A DNA stretch of 64,000 nucleotides. Origin: Paludibacter sp. GTDB lineage: Bacteria; Bacteroidota; Bacteroidia; Bacteroidales; Paludibacteraceae. Under the pieces are notes generated by a model, which was not told the DNA's origin, searched no databases, and was given only the letters and a program-made list of their open reading frames with translations. The stretch covers positions 593,813-657,812 of the forward strand of contig JAFLKK010000007.1 of NCBI GenBank assembly GCA_019163375.1. Reading direction: 5' to 3'. Below are positions 46,195 through 53,982 of this stretch, piece by piece (the first letter of the stretch is position 1; every line of letters starts with the position of its first letter). The position numbers and the translations under genes were made by a program.

Positions 46195-47454
46195 TCAAAT
46201 CTTGCTGTTCATATCTATTTTTACACGCACTTCTTTGCCATCCCTCATTACTACTACCTCTAATGGTCGCTTTGAAGGGGTTTCAAAAAACATTTTTAAT
46301 TCGTTTACACTAAATTCAAAGGCTCGTTGACCATCAATTTCAATAATTTGATCGCCAACTTTCAAGCCTGCTACTGCTGCTGGCGAATTCTCCCACACTC
46401 TCCAAATTTCCGATTGCTGTATTGAAGGAATTATTTGTGTTATCTCTATACCCGCAATATTGTATTTATATTTATCCTTGAAATTGCCATTGGCCTTAAA
46501 ATGAAATTGCCTCTGATTGTAATCAATAAAATAATTAAAGCGGCTCAAAATCTGACTTCCAATCGTTCCATCCCTATCCGAATTTTCAACAATACCGGCT
46601 ATACTTGCCGAGTCGGGAAACGAAACAATAGGATTGCTCAAACAAAAACTACCAAAACAAATTTGCTTCATCCTACCCACAACTCCTTTAATCTCACCGT
46701 TAAAACCTTCGCCAATAGTACATCTCACATTTATTTTTGGAAGATGCACCGATTCGCTTTTATGTGTTTGAAACCATGCATTTAGCTCTGCACCGGTATC
46801 TAAAAGCATTTTTACTTGTCGTTGCGTACTGTCCGATTCCAGAACCATTAAATTCACAAACATTTTACGTGACTCAATATTCAGTGGAATAGTTTCGTAT
46901 CCTTTGGGTACTGTAAGCGATTTATTTTCGTAAAAATTGACTCGCTTGTCGGAATAATTTACTTCAACAATATAGTCCGAAAAAAAATCGACACCAATCA
47001 GGCCGTTTATCTTTGTGCCGGTATGTTTCGACAAATTAAAAATATCTTCGCGCAACACAAATACTGTTTTCGATTCCATTTTCAATTTGCCTACTTTAAG
47101 CACATTATAATTACTTTTATAAGCCTCCAGCTGTTGTCCACCACCCAGACCCATCAAGTCTTTTACGTCCGAAAAGTTCAACGAAATTTTATCCGTAGGT
47201 TCCAGTTCGGTGATAATGGTATTCGATATTCCCGAATCGAGAATGATATTCAATGGAGTGGATTCGTTGACTTTTAGTTTAATAACTACATAACTACCCA
47301 CCATTTCGAAAGGAACGGATTCGATTCTTTTTCCCGGACTTTTAGCCGAAAGCGAAAGAATACTGGAAAAAATGAGAATGAGAGTAATGAAACTTCGCAA
47401 GTTAGCAATAGGAGCGGAGCTTGTAAGTGATTTTTGGGGTGCAAAATTTTTCAT
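46195..47454 (-). CDS. Two-lobed aspartyl protease-like protein with PDZ domain, exported
   Basis: A predicted envelope protease of 419 residues. It has a signal-anchor-like hydrophobic stretch (about 21-38), then two retropepsin-like lobes in one chain. The first active-site motif is ILDSGISNT with D73, the second MLLDTGAEL with D219. A PDZ domain follows (about 335-410, SPAAVAGLKVGDQIIEIDGQ). The layout resembles a pepsin-like dimer fused by duplication, with a PDZ for substrate or partner binding. Similar proteins are common in Bacteroidetes, mostly uncharacterised. It stands alone on the minus strand, with no operon partner. Confidence 0.85.
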   Translation of the reverse strand: MKNFAPQKSLTSSAPIANLRSFITLILIFSSILSLSAKSPGKRIESVPFEMVGSYVVIKLKVNESTPLNIILDSGISNTIITELEPTDKISLNFSDVKDLMGLGGGQQLEAYKSNYNVLKVGKLKMESKTVFVLREDIFNLSKHTGTKINGLIGVDFFSDYIVEVNYSDKRVNFYENKSLTVPKGYETIPLNIESRKMFVNLMVLESDSTQRQVKMLLDTGAELNAWFQTHKSESVHLPKINVRCTIGEGFNGEIKGVVGRMKQICFGSFCLSNPIVSFPDSASIAGIVENSDRDGTIGSQILSRFNYFIDYNQRQFHFKANGNFKDKYKYNIAGIEITQIIPSIQQSEIWRVWENSPAAVAGLKVGDQIIEIDGQRAFEFSVNELKMFFETPSKRPLEVVVMRDGKEVRVKIDMNSKI

Positions 47455-47500
47455 TGTACAATAAAATTACACAATTAAGAACTCTGTGAGTATTTAGATT

Positions 47501-48484
47501 TTAAAGGTCAATCATTTTGTGGTCTTTAAACCAATCAATAGCTTCTCGTATGGCTATTTTGAGATCCGTTTCGGGCAAATTCAAATCCAACTTTGCTTTA
47601 TGGTTGCTGTAGTATTCCCGTATCATCAATTGCCTGAGGTTCATGGAGCAAACTTCGGTCTTTACACCCATTTTGCGGAGAACATCACCTGCTTTTCCAA
47701 CTACCTTCAATACACCATCGGGCAATTCAATAATTCGTTGCTCGTACTTTCCTACTTCTTTTTGTAACTTATAATATTCTTTGAACGAATAATTTATACC
47801 CGAAAGAAGATACCGTTCTCCATTTTTTCCTTGCGTGATGGCATTGCAAACTGCAACAGCTACGTCGGTTACAGGTACAAAATTTTTACCACCTTTCGGA
47901 ATAAAATTCAATGCCCGTTTGTAACCCATTATCATCAATTTTCCTGAACTTGGCTTGGGATCACAGGCCCCAATCATAAACGTAGGGTTAACAATAATGA
48001 TATGCCGATTCGGCTTTCTTGAAGCTTGTATAAAAAGTTGCTCGGATGCTGCTTTACTTTGCGCGTAAAACGAATCAGTAAACGGAAACTGAATAGGAAA
48101 ACTCTCGTCAGCAAATTGTTCCCGGATTCCATAACCAATAGTATTGGCTGAACTTACATACACAATGGTATTGATATTCAGTTCTTCGGCAATCCGGATC
48201 ATCTGAGCAGATCCTTCTACATTTATTTTACTGTAATCCTCGTAATGCAATACATCGGTAGCCGTAACAGCTGCTACATGAATAATAGCATCGCAACCCT
48301 GAGCGGTTTTTTTAAAACAATCGCCATCAACAAAATTTCCTTCAATAACATCTACCTGCGCTATATCGAAGTAAATATTTTTACGACGTCGTACTATAAT
48401 TCGTACCTGGTGTTGTCGTTTCAACAATTCAAAAACCACATGATGTCCCAATAATCCGTTTGCACCGGTAACTAAAACGTTCAT
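47501..48484 (-). CDS. NAD-dependent epimerase/dehydratase family protein (extended SDR)
   Basis: A Rossmann-fold oxidoreductase of the extended SDR group acting on a sugar nucleotide or other hydroxyl/keto substrate. The NAD-binding motif is TGANGLLGHH (residues 6-15), followed by IIHVAAVT and YVSSANTIG. The catalytic YxxxK is Y140 and K144 in FYAQSKAASE. The 327 residues are typical. The substrate cannot be read from the sequence; related Bacteroidetes proteins are annotated as dihydroflavonol-reductase-like. It is divergent from the SDR gene at 48609. Confidence 0.9.
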   Translation of the reverse strand: MNVLVTGANGLLGHHVVFELLKRQHQVRIIVRRRKNIYFDIAQVDVIEGNFVDGDCFKKTAQGCDAIIHVAAVTATDVLHYEDYSKINVEGSAQMIRIAEELNINTIVYVSSANTIGYGIREQFADESFPIQFPFTDSFYAQSKAASEQLFIQASRKPNRHIIIVNPTFMIGACDPKPSSGKLMIMGYKRALNFIPKGGKNFVPVTDVAVAVCNAITQGKNGERYLLSGINYSFKEYYKLQKEVGKYEQRIIELPDGVLKVVGKAGDVLRKMGVKTEVCSMNLRQLMIREYYSNHKAKLDLNLPETDLKIAIREAIDWFKDHKMIDL

Positions 48485-48576
48485 TTTTTATCGTTTAAAA
48501 ATTGTTTGCACAAATGTAAGGAAATTTTTAAGTAATTTATTCTATTTTTAAAATTAGATTTGTGTTATATAGTACT

Positions 48577-48584
48577 TATCTTTG
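48577..48584 (+). promoter_or_regulatory. -7 promoter element of the SDR gene
   Basis: TATCTTTG lies 24 bp before the ATG at 48609, a standard Bacteroidetes spacing for a short leader. Confidence 0.6.
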
Positions 48585-48608
48585 TGTCCTTAATTATAAT
48601 TAGCGAAA

Positions 48609-49430
48609 ATGGAAACAAAAGTGGTATTAATTACCGGTGCCAGTGCCGGAATTGGTTTGTCGGCAGCAGTACAACTAATGGACAAAGGAGTTCGCGTTTA
48701 TGCAGCCTCACGTCGTGGTGGAATTCCTCAAAAAGCTCAAAATGGAGTAGGGGAGCTCATTCCCATGCAAATGGATGTAAACAAATCTGAAGTTATTGCT
48801 TCGGTAGTAGCGCAAATTTTGAAAGAAAACAATCGGTTGGATGCTGTCATTTGCAATGCCGGAAATGGTATTGCCGGATCTATCGAAGACACGTCGAATG
48901 AAGAAATGCGTTACCAGTTCGAAACCAATTTTTTTGGTGCCGTAAATACTATAAATGCTTGTTTACCTGTTTTTCGTGCACAAGGATACGGAAAAGTAAT
49001 TGCCACTTCATCGGTAGCAGCCATTGTTCCTATTCCCTTTCAGGCATTTTATTCGGCCGGAAAATCGGCACTTTCTATATTTATGCAAGCCCTGACCATT
49101 GAAGTAAAACCTTTTGGCATTCAATGTTGCAGCATTTTACCCGGCGATACTAAAACGGACTTCACTTCGGCCAGAAAATACACCGAGAAATCTCAATCGG
49201 CTGATTCGGCTTATTCTCAAAAGATGAAAACATCGGTGGGAAGAATGGAAAAAGACGAACAAAACGGTATGGATGCTAAAGTAGTGGCCAAACAAATGGT
49301 GGATCAGGTAATGAGCAAACGTATGAAAGTAGCTGTAGTGCCCGGATTTCAATATAAAGTTATTTGTTGGCTGTTCAAAATCCTTCCAACTCGAACCAGT
49401 TTGTGGATTGTTGGATTGCTTTATGGATGA
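48609..49430 (+). CDS. Short-chain dehydrogenase/reductase
   Basis: A classical SDR oxidoreductase of 273 residues. It has TGASAGIG at residues 9-16 for dinucleotide binding, CNAGNGIAG near 82-90, the catalytic Ser in ATSSVAAI (about S134-S135), and Y148 and K152 in YSAGKSALS. The Ser/Arg after the second strand (ASRRGG) suggests NADP. The C-terminus has a hydrophobic, amphipathic stretch (KVICWLFKILPTRTSLWIVG) that could give membrane association. The substrate is unknown. A strong terminator follows at 49451-49482. Confidence 0.92.
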   Translation: METKVVLITGASAGIGLSAAVQLMDKGVRVYAASRRGGIPQKAQNGVGELIPMQMDVNKSEVIASVVAQILKENNRLDAVICNAGNGIAGSIEDTSNEEMRYQFETNFFGAVNTINACLPVFRAQGYGKVIATSSVAAIVPIPFQAFYSAGKSALSIFMQALTIEVKPFGIQCCSILPGDTKTDFTSARKYTEKSQSADSAYSQKMKTSVGRMEKDEQNGMDAKVVAKQMVDQVMSKRMKVAVVPGFQYKVICWLFKILPTRTSLWIVGLLYG

Positions 49431-49450
49431 TAAATTCTATAATTGAATAT

Positions 49451-49482
49451 AAAAGGCGAAGAATGTGATTTCTTCGCCTTTT
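49451..49482 (+). terminator. Intrinsic terminator after the SDR gene
   Basis: A perfect 13-bp stem AAAAGGCGAAGAA (49451-49463) with its complement (49470-49482) is followed by T. The rest of the gap to nadA (about 500 bp) is very AT-rich with no gene seen. Confidence 0.85.
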
Positions 49483-49979
49483 TCTTTGCCTATTTTCTCC
49501 ATTTCTATCATCATTTCATAATTCATCCATCCTCCTTTTATTTCAACTTTTCCACCCGCTAATAAGCTATCAACAACCTGTTGATAACTTACTAATAACC
49601 TTTGAAAGAAACATCACAACTTTTTTTGGAAATATGAAAACTATCTTTCCTTATCCATTGTTTTGAAACCACCAAATTAGTTAGCACATTTTTTATAGCT
49701 TTCTTTTAACCGCTTTTTGGGGTTTATCAGCATCGTCATTCGTAAAAACTTTCTAACTTTGCAGTTACTAACAATGTGTTGATAAAGTTTGTAATTCATT
49801 ATAAATTAATTATATAATAATTTCAATATTGTTTATATCTACGTTTCAATATTTAATAAAGAATTATACAAGTTTTTATCACTATTTTTATCAACCAAAC
49901 TAACAGCCTATTATAATCTTATAAAAGTTTTTTTAAAATTTAGAAGAATAATATAAATATAATCTTGAAAACTTTGATT
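49483..49979. other. AT-rich gap before nadA, no gene
   Basis: About 500 bp of very AT-rich sequence with words such as TATCAACA and GTTGATAA (near 49568, 49574, 49783), which read like short inverted words but form no clear array. No promoter is certain. Confidence 0.4.
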
Positions 49980-50921
49980 ATGTCTGAAAAAATGGAAAAA
50001 TCTGAACTTATATCGGAAATCAACCGACTGAAAAAAGAAAAGAATGCCGTCATTATGGCTCACTACTACCAAATGGGCGATATACAAGATATAGCCGACA
50101 ATGTGGGTGATAGTTTAGCATTGGCTCAATGGGCCGCTAAAACAGATGCTGACATCATTGTGCTTTGCGGTGTCCACTTTATGGGCGAAACTGCAAAAAT
50201 TCTCTCTCCTTCGAAAAAAGTACTGATACCTGATTTGAATGCCGGTTGCTCGTTGGCCGACAGCTGTCCTGCGGACGCGTTTGAGGCATTTACTACCGCA
50301 CACCCCGACCATACTGTTATTTCGTACGTAAATACCACAGCGGCCGTAAAAGCGCTTACTGATGTGGTAGTGACTTCGACCAATGCAAAGAAAATAGTGG
50401 ATCAGTTCCCCAAAGATGCGAAATTAATTTTCGGACCGGACAGAAATCTGGGAAATTATATCAACAGTGTCACCGGTCGTTCGATGTTACTATGGGACGG
50501 AGCATGCCATGTACACGAGCAATTCTCTGTTGAAAAGTTGGTGAAATTAAAATCGGAACATCCCGGTTCGCTTATTTTGGCACACCCCGAATGTAAGAAT
50601 ACGGTTTTGACCATGGCCGACTTTATTGGAAGCACACAAGCATTGCTTAATTATGCAACTGCATCGGATAAAAATTCATTTTTGGTAGCAACAGAATCGG
50701 GTATATTGCACGAAATGCAAAAGCAAAACCCTGATAAAGAATTTATTCCTGTACCACCAAACGATAGTACTTGTGCATGCAACGAATGTAACTTTATGCG
50801 TTTAAATACACTTCAAAAGCTGTATGATTGCTTAAAAAATGAATCTCCGGAAATCTTAATTGACGAAGAAATAAGAGTGAAAGCAGTGAAACCTATCCTG
50901 AGAATGTTGGAAATGAGCTAA
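49980..50921 (+). CDS. nadA: Quinolinate synthase A
   Basis: Condenses iminoaspartate with dihydroxyacetone phosphate to quinolinate for NAD synthesis, using a [4Fe-4S] cluster. The ATG at 49980 is preferred to the in-frame TTG at 49965. Family marks are MAHYYQMGDIQDIADNVGDS, CGVHFMGETAKILSP, PDLNAGCSLADSC, NTTAAVKA, and the late STCACNECNFMRLNT with a cluster Cys. The 313 residues match NadA. No nadB or nadC is adjacent within the window. A terminator follows at 50948-50990. Confidence 0.97.
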   Translation: MSEKMEKSELISEINRLKKEKNAVIMAHYYQMGDIQDIADNVGDSLALAQWAAKTDADIIVLCGVHFMGETAKILSPSKKVLIPDLNAGCSLADSCPADAFEAFTTAHPDHTVISYVNTTAAVKALTDVVVTSTNAKKIVDQFPKDAKLIFGPDRNLGNYINSVTGRSMLLWDGACHVHEQFSVEKLVKLKSEHPGSLILAHPECKNTVLTMADFIGSTQALLNYATASDKNSFLVATESGILHEMQKQNPDKEFIPVPPNDSTCACNECNFMRLNTLQKLYDCLKNESPEILIDEEIRVKAVKPILRMLEMS

Positions 50922-50947
50922 TACTTAATTAGGAGCAGAAAATAGAT

Positions 50948-50990
50948 AAAATACCGATTAGAATGAATCATTCATTTTAGTGGGTATTTT
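50948..50990 (+). terminator. Terminator between nadA and the dinD-like gene
   Basis: AAAATACC (50948-50955) pairs with GGTATTTT (50983-50990), followed by more T. An inner GAATGA/TCATTC pair extends the stem. Confidence 0.65.
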
Positions 50991-51004
50991 TTTATTTTTA
51001 ATTA

Positions 51005-51012
51005 TATCTTTG
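51005..51012 (+). promoter_or_regulatory. -7 promoter element of the dinD-like gene
   Basis: TATCTTTG is 30 bp before the ATG at 51043. I see no obvious LexA-like palindrome overlapping it. Confidence 0.5.
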
Positions 51013-51042
51013 TGATGAATATTAATTATATGATAATGTAGT

Positions 51043-51900
51043 ATGGATAATAAACCTGTAAATAATAGTCTATCTGTTTTCGAGAAAATAAAACAAGTTG
51101 ATGAAAATGGTATAGAATTTTGGAGTGCAAGAGATATAGCTAAAGCATTAGATTATACAGAATTTAGAAATTTAAAACCTGTAATAGAAAAAGCTAAAGA
51201 AGCTTGTAAAAATAGTGGTGAATTGATAAAAAACCATTTCGTGGATTACCACGAGATGGTAAAAATTGGTTCTGGGGCTGAAAGAGGATTTGATGATGGT
51301 GTAAAACTTTCAAGATATGCTTGTTATCTTATTGTACAAAACGCAGATCCGGGAAAAGAAATAGTAGCATTAGGTCAAACCTATTTTGCTATTCAAACAA
51401 GAATTCAGGAAATTCAAAAAATGGATGAATATAATCTTTTGTCAACAGAAGATGAAAAACGTTTATTTTTGAGAAACGAAATGGCAAAACACAATATTCA
51501 ATTAGCAGCAGCTGCAAAAGATGCAGGAGTTATTGAATCTATAGATTATGCAATATTTCAAAATCATGGATATATGGGACTTTATGGAGGCCTTGATGCA
51601 AAGGGGATTCATAAAGTAAAAGGATTAAAGAAAAGTCAGCAGATATTAGATCATATGGGAAGTACAGAATTAGCAGCTAATCTTTTCCGTGCAACTCAAA
51701 CCGAAGAAAAATTAAAAAATGATCAAGTAAAGGGGAAAACGAATGCTAATCGTACTCATTATGAAGTAGGCGCGAAAGTAAGAAAAACGATTCAAGAGCT
51801 TGGTGGTACGATGCCTGAAAAATTACCTGTGGCTGATAGTATAAAAAAGGTGGAAAAGTATATTGAAAAGAATATAAAGAATGGTGAGTTGAATAAATAA
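51043..51900 (+). CDS. dinD: DNA damage-inducible protein D-like (DinD)
   Basis: A homologue of DinD, an SOS-induced protein reported to inhibit RecA-DNA filaments. The 285-residue protein begins with a BRO/antirepressor-like domain (about 10-110, FWSARDIAKALDYTEFRNLKPVIEKAKEAC). The characteristic DinD part follows, with LSRYACYLIVQNADPGKEIVALGQTYFAIQTR and YMGLYGGLDAKGIHK. Base composition is much more AT-rich than that of flanking core genes, and codons favour A/T, consistent with acquisition by transfer. A terminator lies directly downstream and the gene stands alone. The role in SOS here is inferred from family only. Confidence 0.88.
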   Translation: MDNKPVNNSLSVFEKIKQVDENGIEFWSARDIAKALDYTEFRNLKPVIEKAKEACKNSGELIKNHFVDYHEMVKIGSGAERGFDDGVKLSRYACYLIVQNADPGKEIVALGQTYFAIQTRIQEIQKMDEYNLLSTEDEKRLFLRNEMAKHNIQLAAAAKDAGVIESIDYAIFQNHGYMGLYGGLDAKGIHKVKGLKKSQQILDHMGSTELAANLFRATQTEEKLKNDQVKGKTNANRTHYEVGAKVRKTIQELGGTMPEKLPVADSIKKVEKYIEKNIKNGELNK

Positions 51901-51946
51901 TTTTTTATCGCCTTTAGTATATCATTCGCCATTATAAATTTTTTAG

Positions 51947-51979
51947 AATTGCCGCTCAATTATTAACGGCAATTTTTTT
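51947..51979 (+). terminator. Terminator after the dinD-like gene
   Basis: AATTGCCG (51947-51954) and CGGCAATT (51967-51974) form a stem followed by TTTTT. The stem shares the ATTGCC/GGCAAT words of the tandem array that starts just after it. Confidence 0.75.
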
Positions 51980-51984
51980 ATTAT

Positions 51985-52236
51985 AGATATTGCGCAACAT
52001 ATATGCTGTGCAATTAAAAATTCTGCGGAAATTGCTGCGCACATATGTTAGACAATATATTCAATTGAAGGAATTGCTGTACAAATATGATAGGCAATAT
52101 ATACAATCGAATATATTGCCGAATAAATATGATAGGCAATAAATTCAATTGAAGGAATTGCCACACAAATATAATAGGCAATATATTCAATAGAAGAAAT
52201 TGCCGCGTAAATATGACCGGCAGTAGTATGTTCACC
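51985..52236. repeat. Tandem array of 42-bp palindromic repeats
   Basis: Five contiguous 42-bp units begin at 52027, 52069, 52111, 52153 and 52195, preceded by a related unit from about 51985. Each holds an ATTGC or ATTGCC word, an AAATATGATA-like centre and a GGCAAT word, so each unit can form a short hairpin. Units 1-4 are the most alike; the last is degenerate. There is no spacer between units. The minus-strand reading gives a 14-residue repeated peptide, which is a by-product of the period. Confidence 0.85.
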
Positions 52237-52279
52237 TTACATTGAGTAGACTATATGCTGCGCACTATTTTTTAGATTT

Positions 52280-52313
52280 TTTGAATAGAATTGGAATTTT
52301 AGCTTTATTTTTG
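52280..52313 (+). promoter_or_regulatory. Promoter of the small AraC-like gene
   Basis: TTTG (52280-52283) and TATTTTTG (52306-52313) with a 22-bp spacer match the Bacteroidetes -33/-7 pattern, 23 bp before the ATG. Confidence 0.65.
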
Positions 52314-52335
52314 TAAACTATAAACCCTTAAATCA

Positions 52336-52758
52336 ATGTCTATGTGTGCTGTCTTTCATCAATTTACTCCTGCCGAATTGTATATTGGCATTACAGAGCC
52401 GATAAACACCGTTGCTGATAATGCGTCTGAAGCTCCTGCTCCTGGTTTTCGTGCTACCGGTTATGCTTTTTTGGACCTTTTCTTAGCCAATCTTCATCAG
52501 CACGGTATGCATACCGCCAATTATCATGCAGCTTTGTTAGGTATTAAAAAAATAGAATTTTGCTTTACCCTCCAAACCCTTACCGGCATGACTTTTACTG
52601 ATTTTACCGAAGCTTATATTCTGCTTATGGCCAAAGATCTACTAAAAGGCACTAAGATAGATTTGAAAGATGTGTCGAAGCGTTTGGGATTTGGAAGTTA
52701 TTCCGGTTTTTATCGTTTTATGATGAGGAAGGGGATGGGTAAGCCGAGTTGGGTGTAA
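52336..52758 (+). CDS. Small orphan protein with a single AraC-type HTH
   Basis: A 140-residue protein with no known sensor domain. The C-terminal 40 residues resemble one helix-turn-helix of an AraC regulator: AKDLLKGTKIDLKDVSKRLGF, then SYSGFYRFMMRKGMGKPSW, matching the second AraC HTH with its FxRxFxRxxG-like pattern. Residues 60-95 (YHAALLGIKKIEFCFTLQTLTGMTFTDFTEAYIL) are helical and could be a degenerate first HTH. It has its own promoter. The gene lies between the tandem array and the transposase element, in the accessory island. It may be a small DNA-binding protein or a remnant of a larger AraC regulator. Confidence 0.6.
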   Translation: MSMCAVFHQFTPAELYIGITEPINTVADNASEAPAPGFRATGYAFLDLFLANLHQHGMHTANYHAALLGIKKIEFCFTLQTLTGMTFTDFTEAYILLMAKDLLKGTKIDLKDVSKRLGFGSYSGFYRFMMRKGMGKPSWV

Positions 52759-52769
52759 TTACGGTTCAG

Positions 52770-53000
52770 TGCTTCCGTCAAGCCGGAATGTACCATACGC
52801 ACCTTTATTTAGTTTGCACTTTTTTTACTACAAATGGTACGGTGCTACGCACCTAATAAGAATATAAGATGAATTGGTCATGTTATAAATCAAAGGTGCG
52901 TAGCACTGAACTATTTGTAGTAATGATATAAGAATGGATGATAAGGTGCATAGCACCGAACCAAATAAAACGGCAATAATTTTATAGGTTTATGGTGCGT
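52770..53000. repeat. Left palindrome array beside the Y1 transposase
   Basis: Repeats of the hairpin word GGTGC-GTA-GCACC in both orientations: 52841-52853, 52895-52907, 52945-52957 (one mismatch) and a half-site at 52994-53000, plus a degenerate copy near 52762-52803. The 32-bp stretch 52823-52854 is repeated exactly at 53586-53617 on the other side of the gene. This accounts for the gap 52759-53082. Confidence 0.85.
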
Positions 53001-53082
53001 AAAGGGATACGTTAACAAGCTTTTGGAAGCAATATTTCGTAGTACCAAACAAATTTGTAACAATGAAATAATAAAAATAATT

Positions 53083-53544
53083 ATGCCAAATACATTTACA
53101 CAATGCTATGTGCATTTAATTTTTTCACCTAAAAATAGGGAGGCTCTGATAAAACAAGAGTGGAAAAATAATTTGGAAAGATATATTACTGTTTGTATTC
53201 AAAATCGAAAACATAAGCTATTAGGCATCAATGCACAACCCGATCACATTCATATTTTAATTGGATATTATCTTAGCGATTTGATTCCTGATTTAGTAGA
53301 GGACATTAAAACTTCCAGCACTAATTGGATAAAAGAAAATAAATTATCTCCTTTTAAATTTGAATGGCAACGTGGATATGGAGCCTTTACTCACTCTAAA
53401 TCTCAAATAGATAACGTTATTCAATATATTTCAAATCAGGAGAACCATCACAAAAAGAAATCATTTCGAGAAGAATATATGGAAATTCTGCGCAAGAATG
53501 ATATTGAATTTGATGAAAGATATTTATTTGAATTCTTTGATTAA
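53083..53544 (+). CDS. RAYT/IS200-type Y1 transposase (TnpA_REP-like)
   Basis: A single-strand HUH-type nuclease of 153 residues, of the IS200 or REP-associated tyrosine transposase group. It begins MPNTFTQCYVHLIFSPKNRE. The HUH motif is HIHIL in QPDHIHILIG, and the probable catalytic Tyr is in VIQYISNQENHHKKKSF. The start is taken at 53083, which gives the usual N-terminus; an upstream 20-residue extension is unlikely. Both flanks carry arrays of one palindrome, as expected for a RAYT and its REP-like targets. The gene appears intact. Confidence 0.9.
   Translation: MPNTFTQCYVHLIFSPKNREALIKQEWKNNLERYITVCIQNRKHKLLGINAQPDHIHILIGYYLSDLIPDLVEDIKTSSTNWIKENKLSPFKFEWQRGYGAFTHSKSQIDNVIQYISNQENHHKKKSFREEYMEILRKNDIEFDERYLFEFFD
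53083..53544 (+). mobile_element. Y1 transposase element core (with flanking palindromes 52770-53870)
   Basis: The transposase and its two flanking arrays behave as one unit of about 1.1 kb. The left and right arrays share the order ACTACAAAT-palindrome, then palindrome-ACTATTTGTAG. The unit outside the coding region has no further gene. Exact element ends are not determined. Confidence 0.65.
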
Positions 53545-53550
53545 TTTTTA

Positions 53551-53870
53551 GGTTCGGTGCTACGCACCTTTTTTTGTTTGTACGTTTTTACTACAAATGG
53601 TACGGTGCTACGCACCTGAGGACACAGCCAATAGGTTTATTTGTAGAATGTAGTTTATGTAGAATTATATTTGCGTAGCATTGAACCATTGAATTATATT
53701 ATTTTCAATATATTATCTTTTTATAATTCAAAAATGAATGTATAAACGAGGTTGATTCAAAGGTGCGTAGCACCGAACTATTTGTAGCATTGAAATAGTA
53801 ATCGATCATAAGGTGCGTAGCACCGAACCAATAGAATAAAAATGATTTCATTGGTTTATGATACGCCCTG
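53551..53870. repeat. Right palindrome array beside the Y1 transposase
   Basis: Copies of GGTGC-GTA-GCACC or its complement at 53556-53568, 53604-53616, a degenerate one at 53670-53682, 53762-53774 and 53812-53824, then a half-site TACGCCCTGTAG near 53860. Several are extended by CGAAC and ATTTGTAG. No gene is seen from 53545 to 53982. Confidence 0.85.
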
Positions 53871-53982
53871 TAGTAATAATCATTTTATCCTAATATATCT
53901 TCAATTTCAAAACAAATTTTACTGATTATATGTTGTTTATCTCACAAAACAACCATCATGTAAACTTTTAAAAATTGAAATT

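Noticed and set aside
52014-52235. A 73-residue minus-strand open frame with a repeating hydrophobic peptide
   Set aside because: The 14-residue period is simply the 42-bp DNA tandem repeat translated; there is no promoter or start context.
51985-52236. Possible CRISPR array
   Set aside because: The 42-bp units are contiguous with no variable spacers, and no cas genes are present.
52770-53870. Possible CRISPR array of 13-bp palindromes
   Set aside because: Copies occur in both orientations at irregular distances on both sides of a Y1 transposase, which fits REP-like repeats, not CRISPR.
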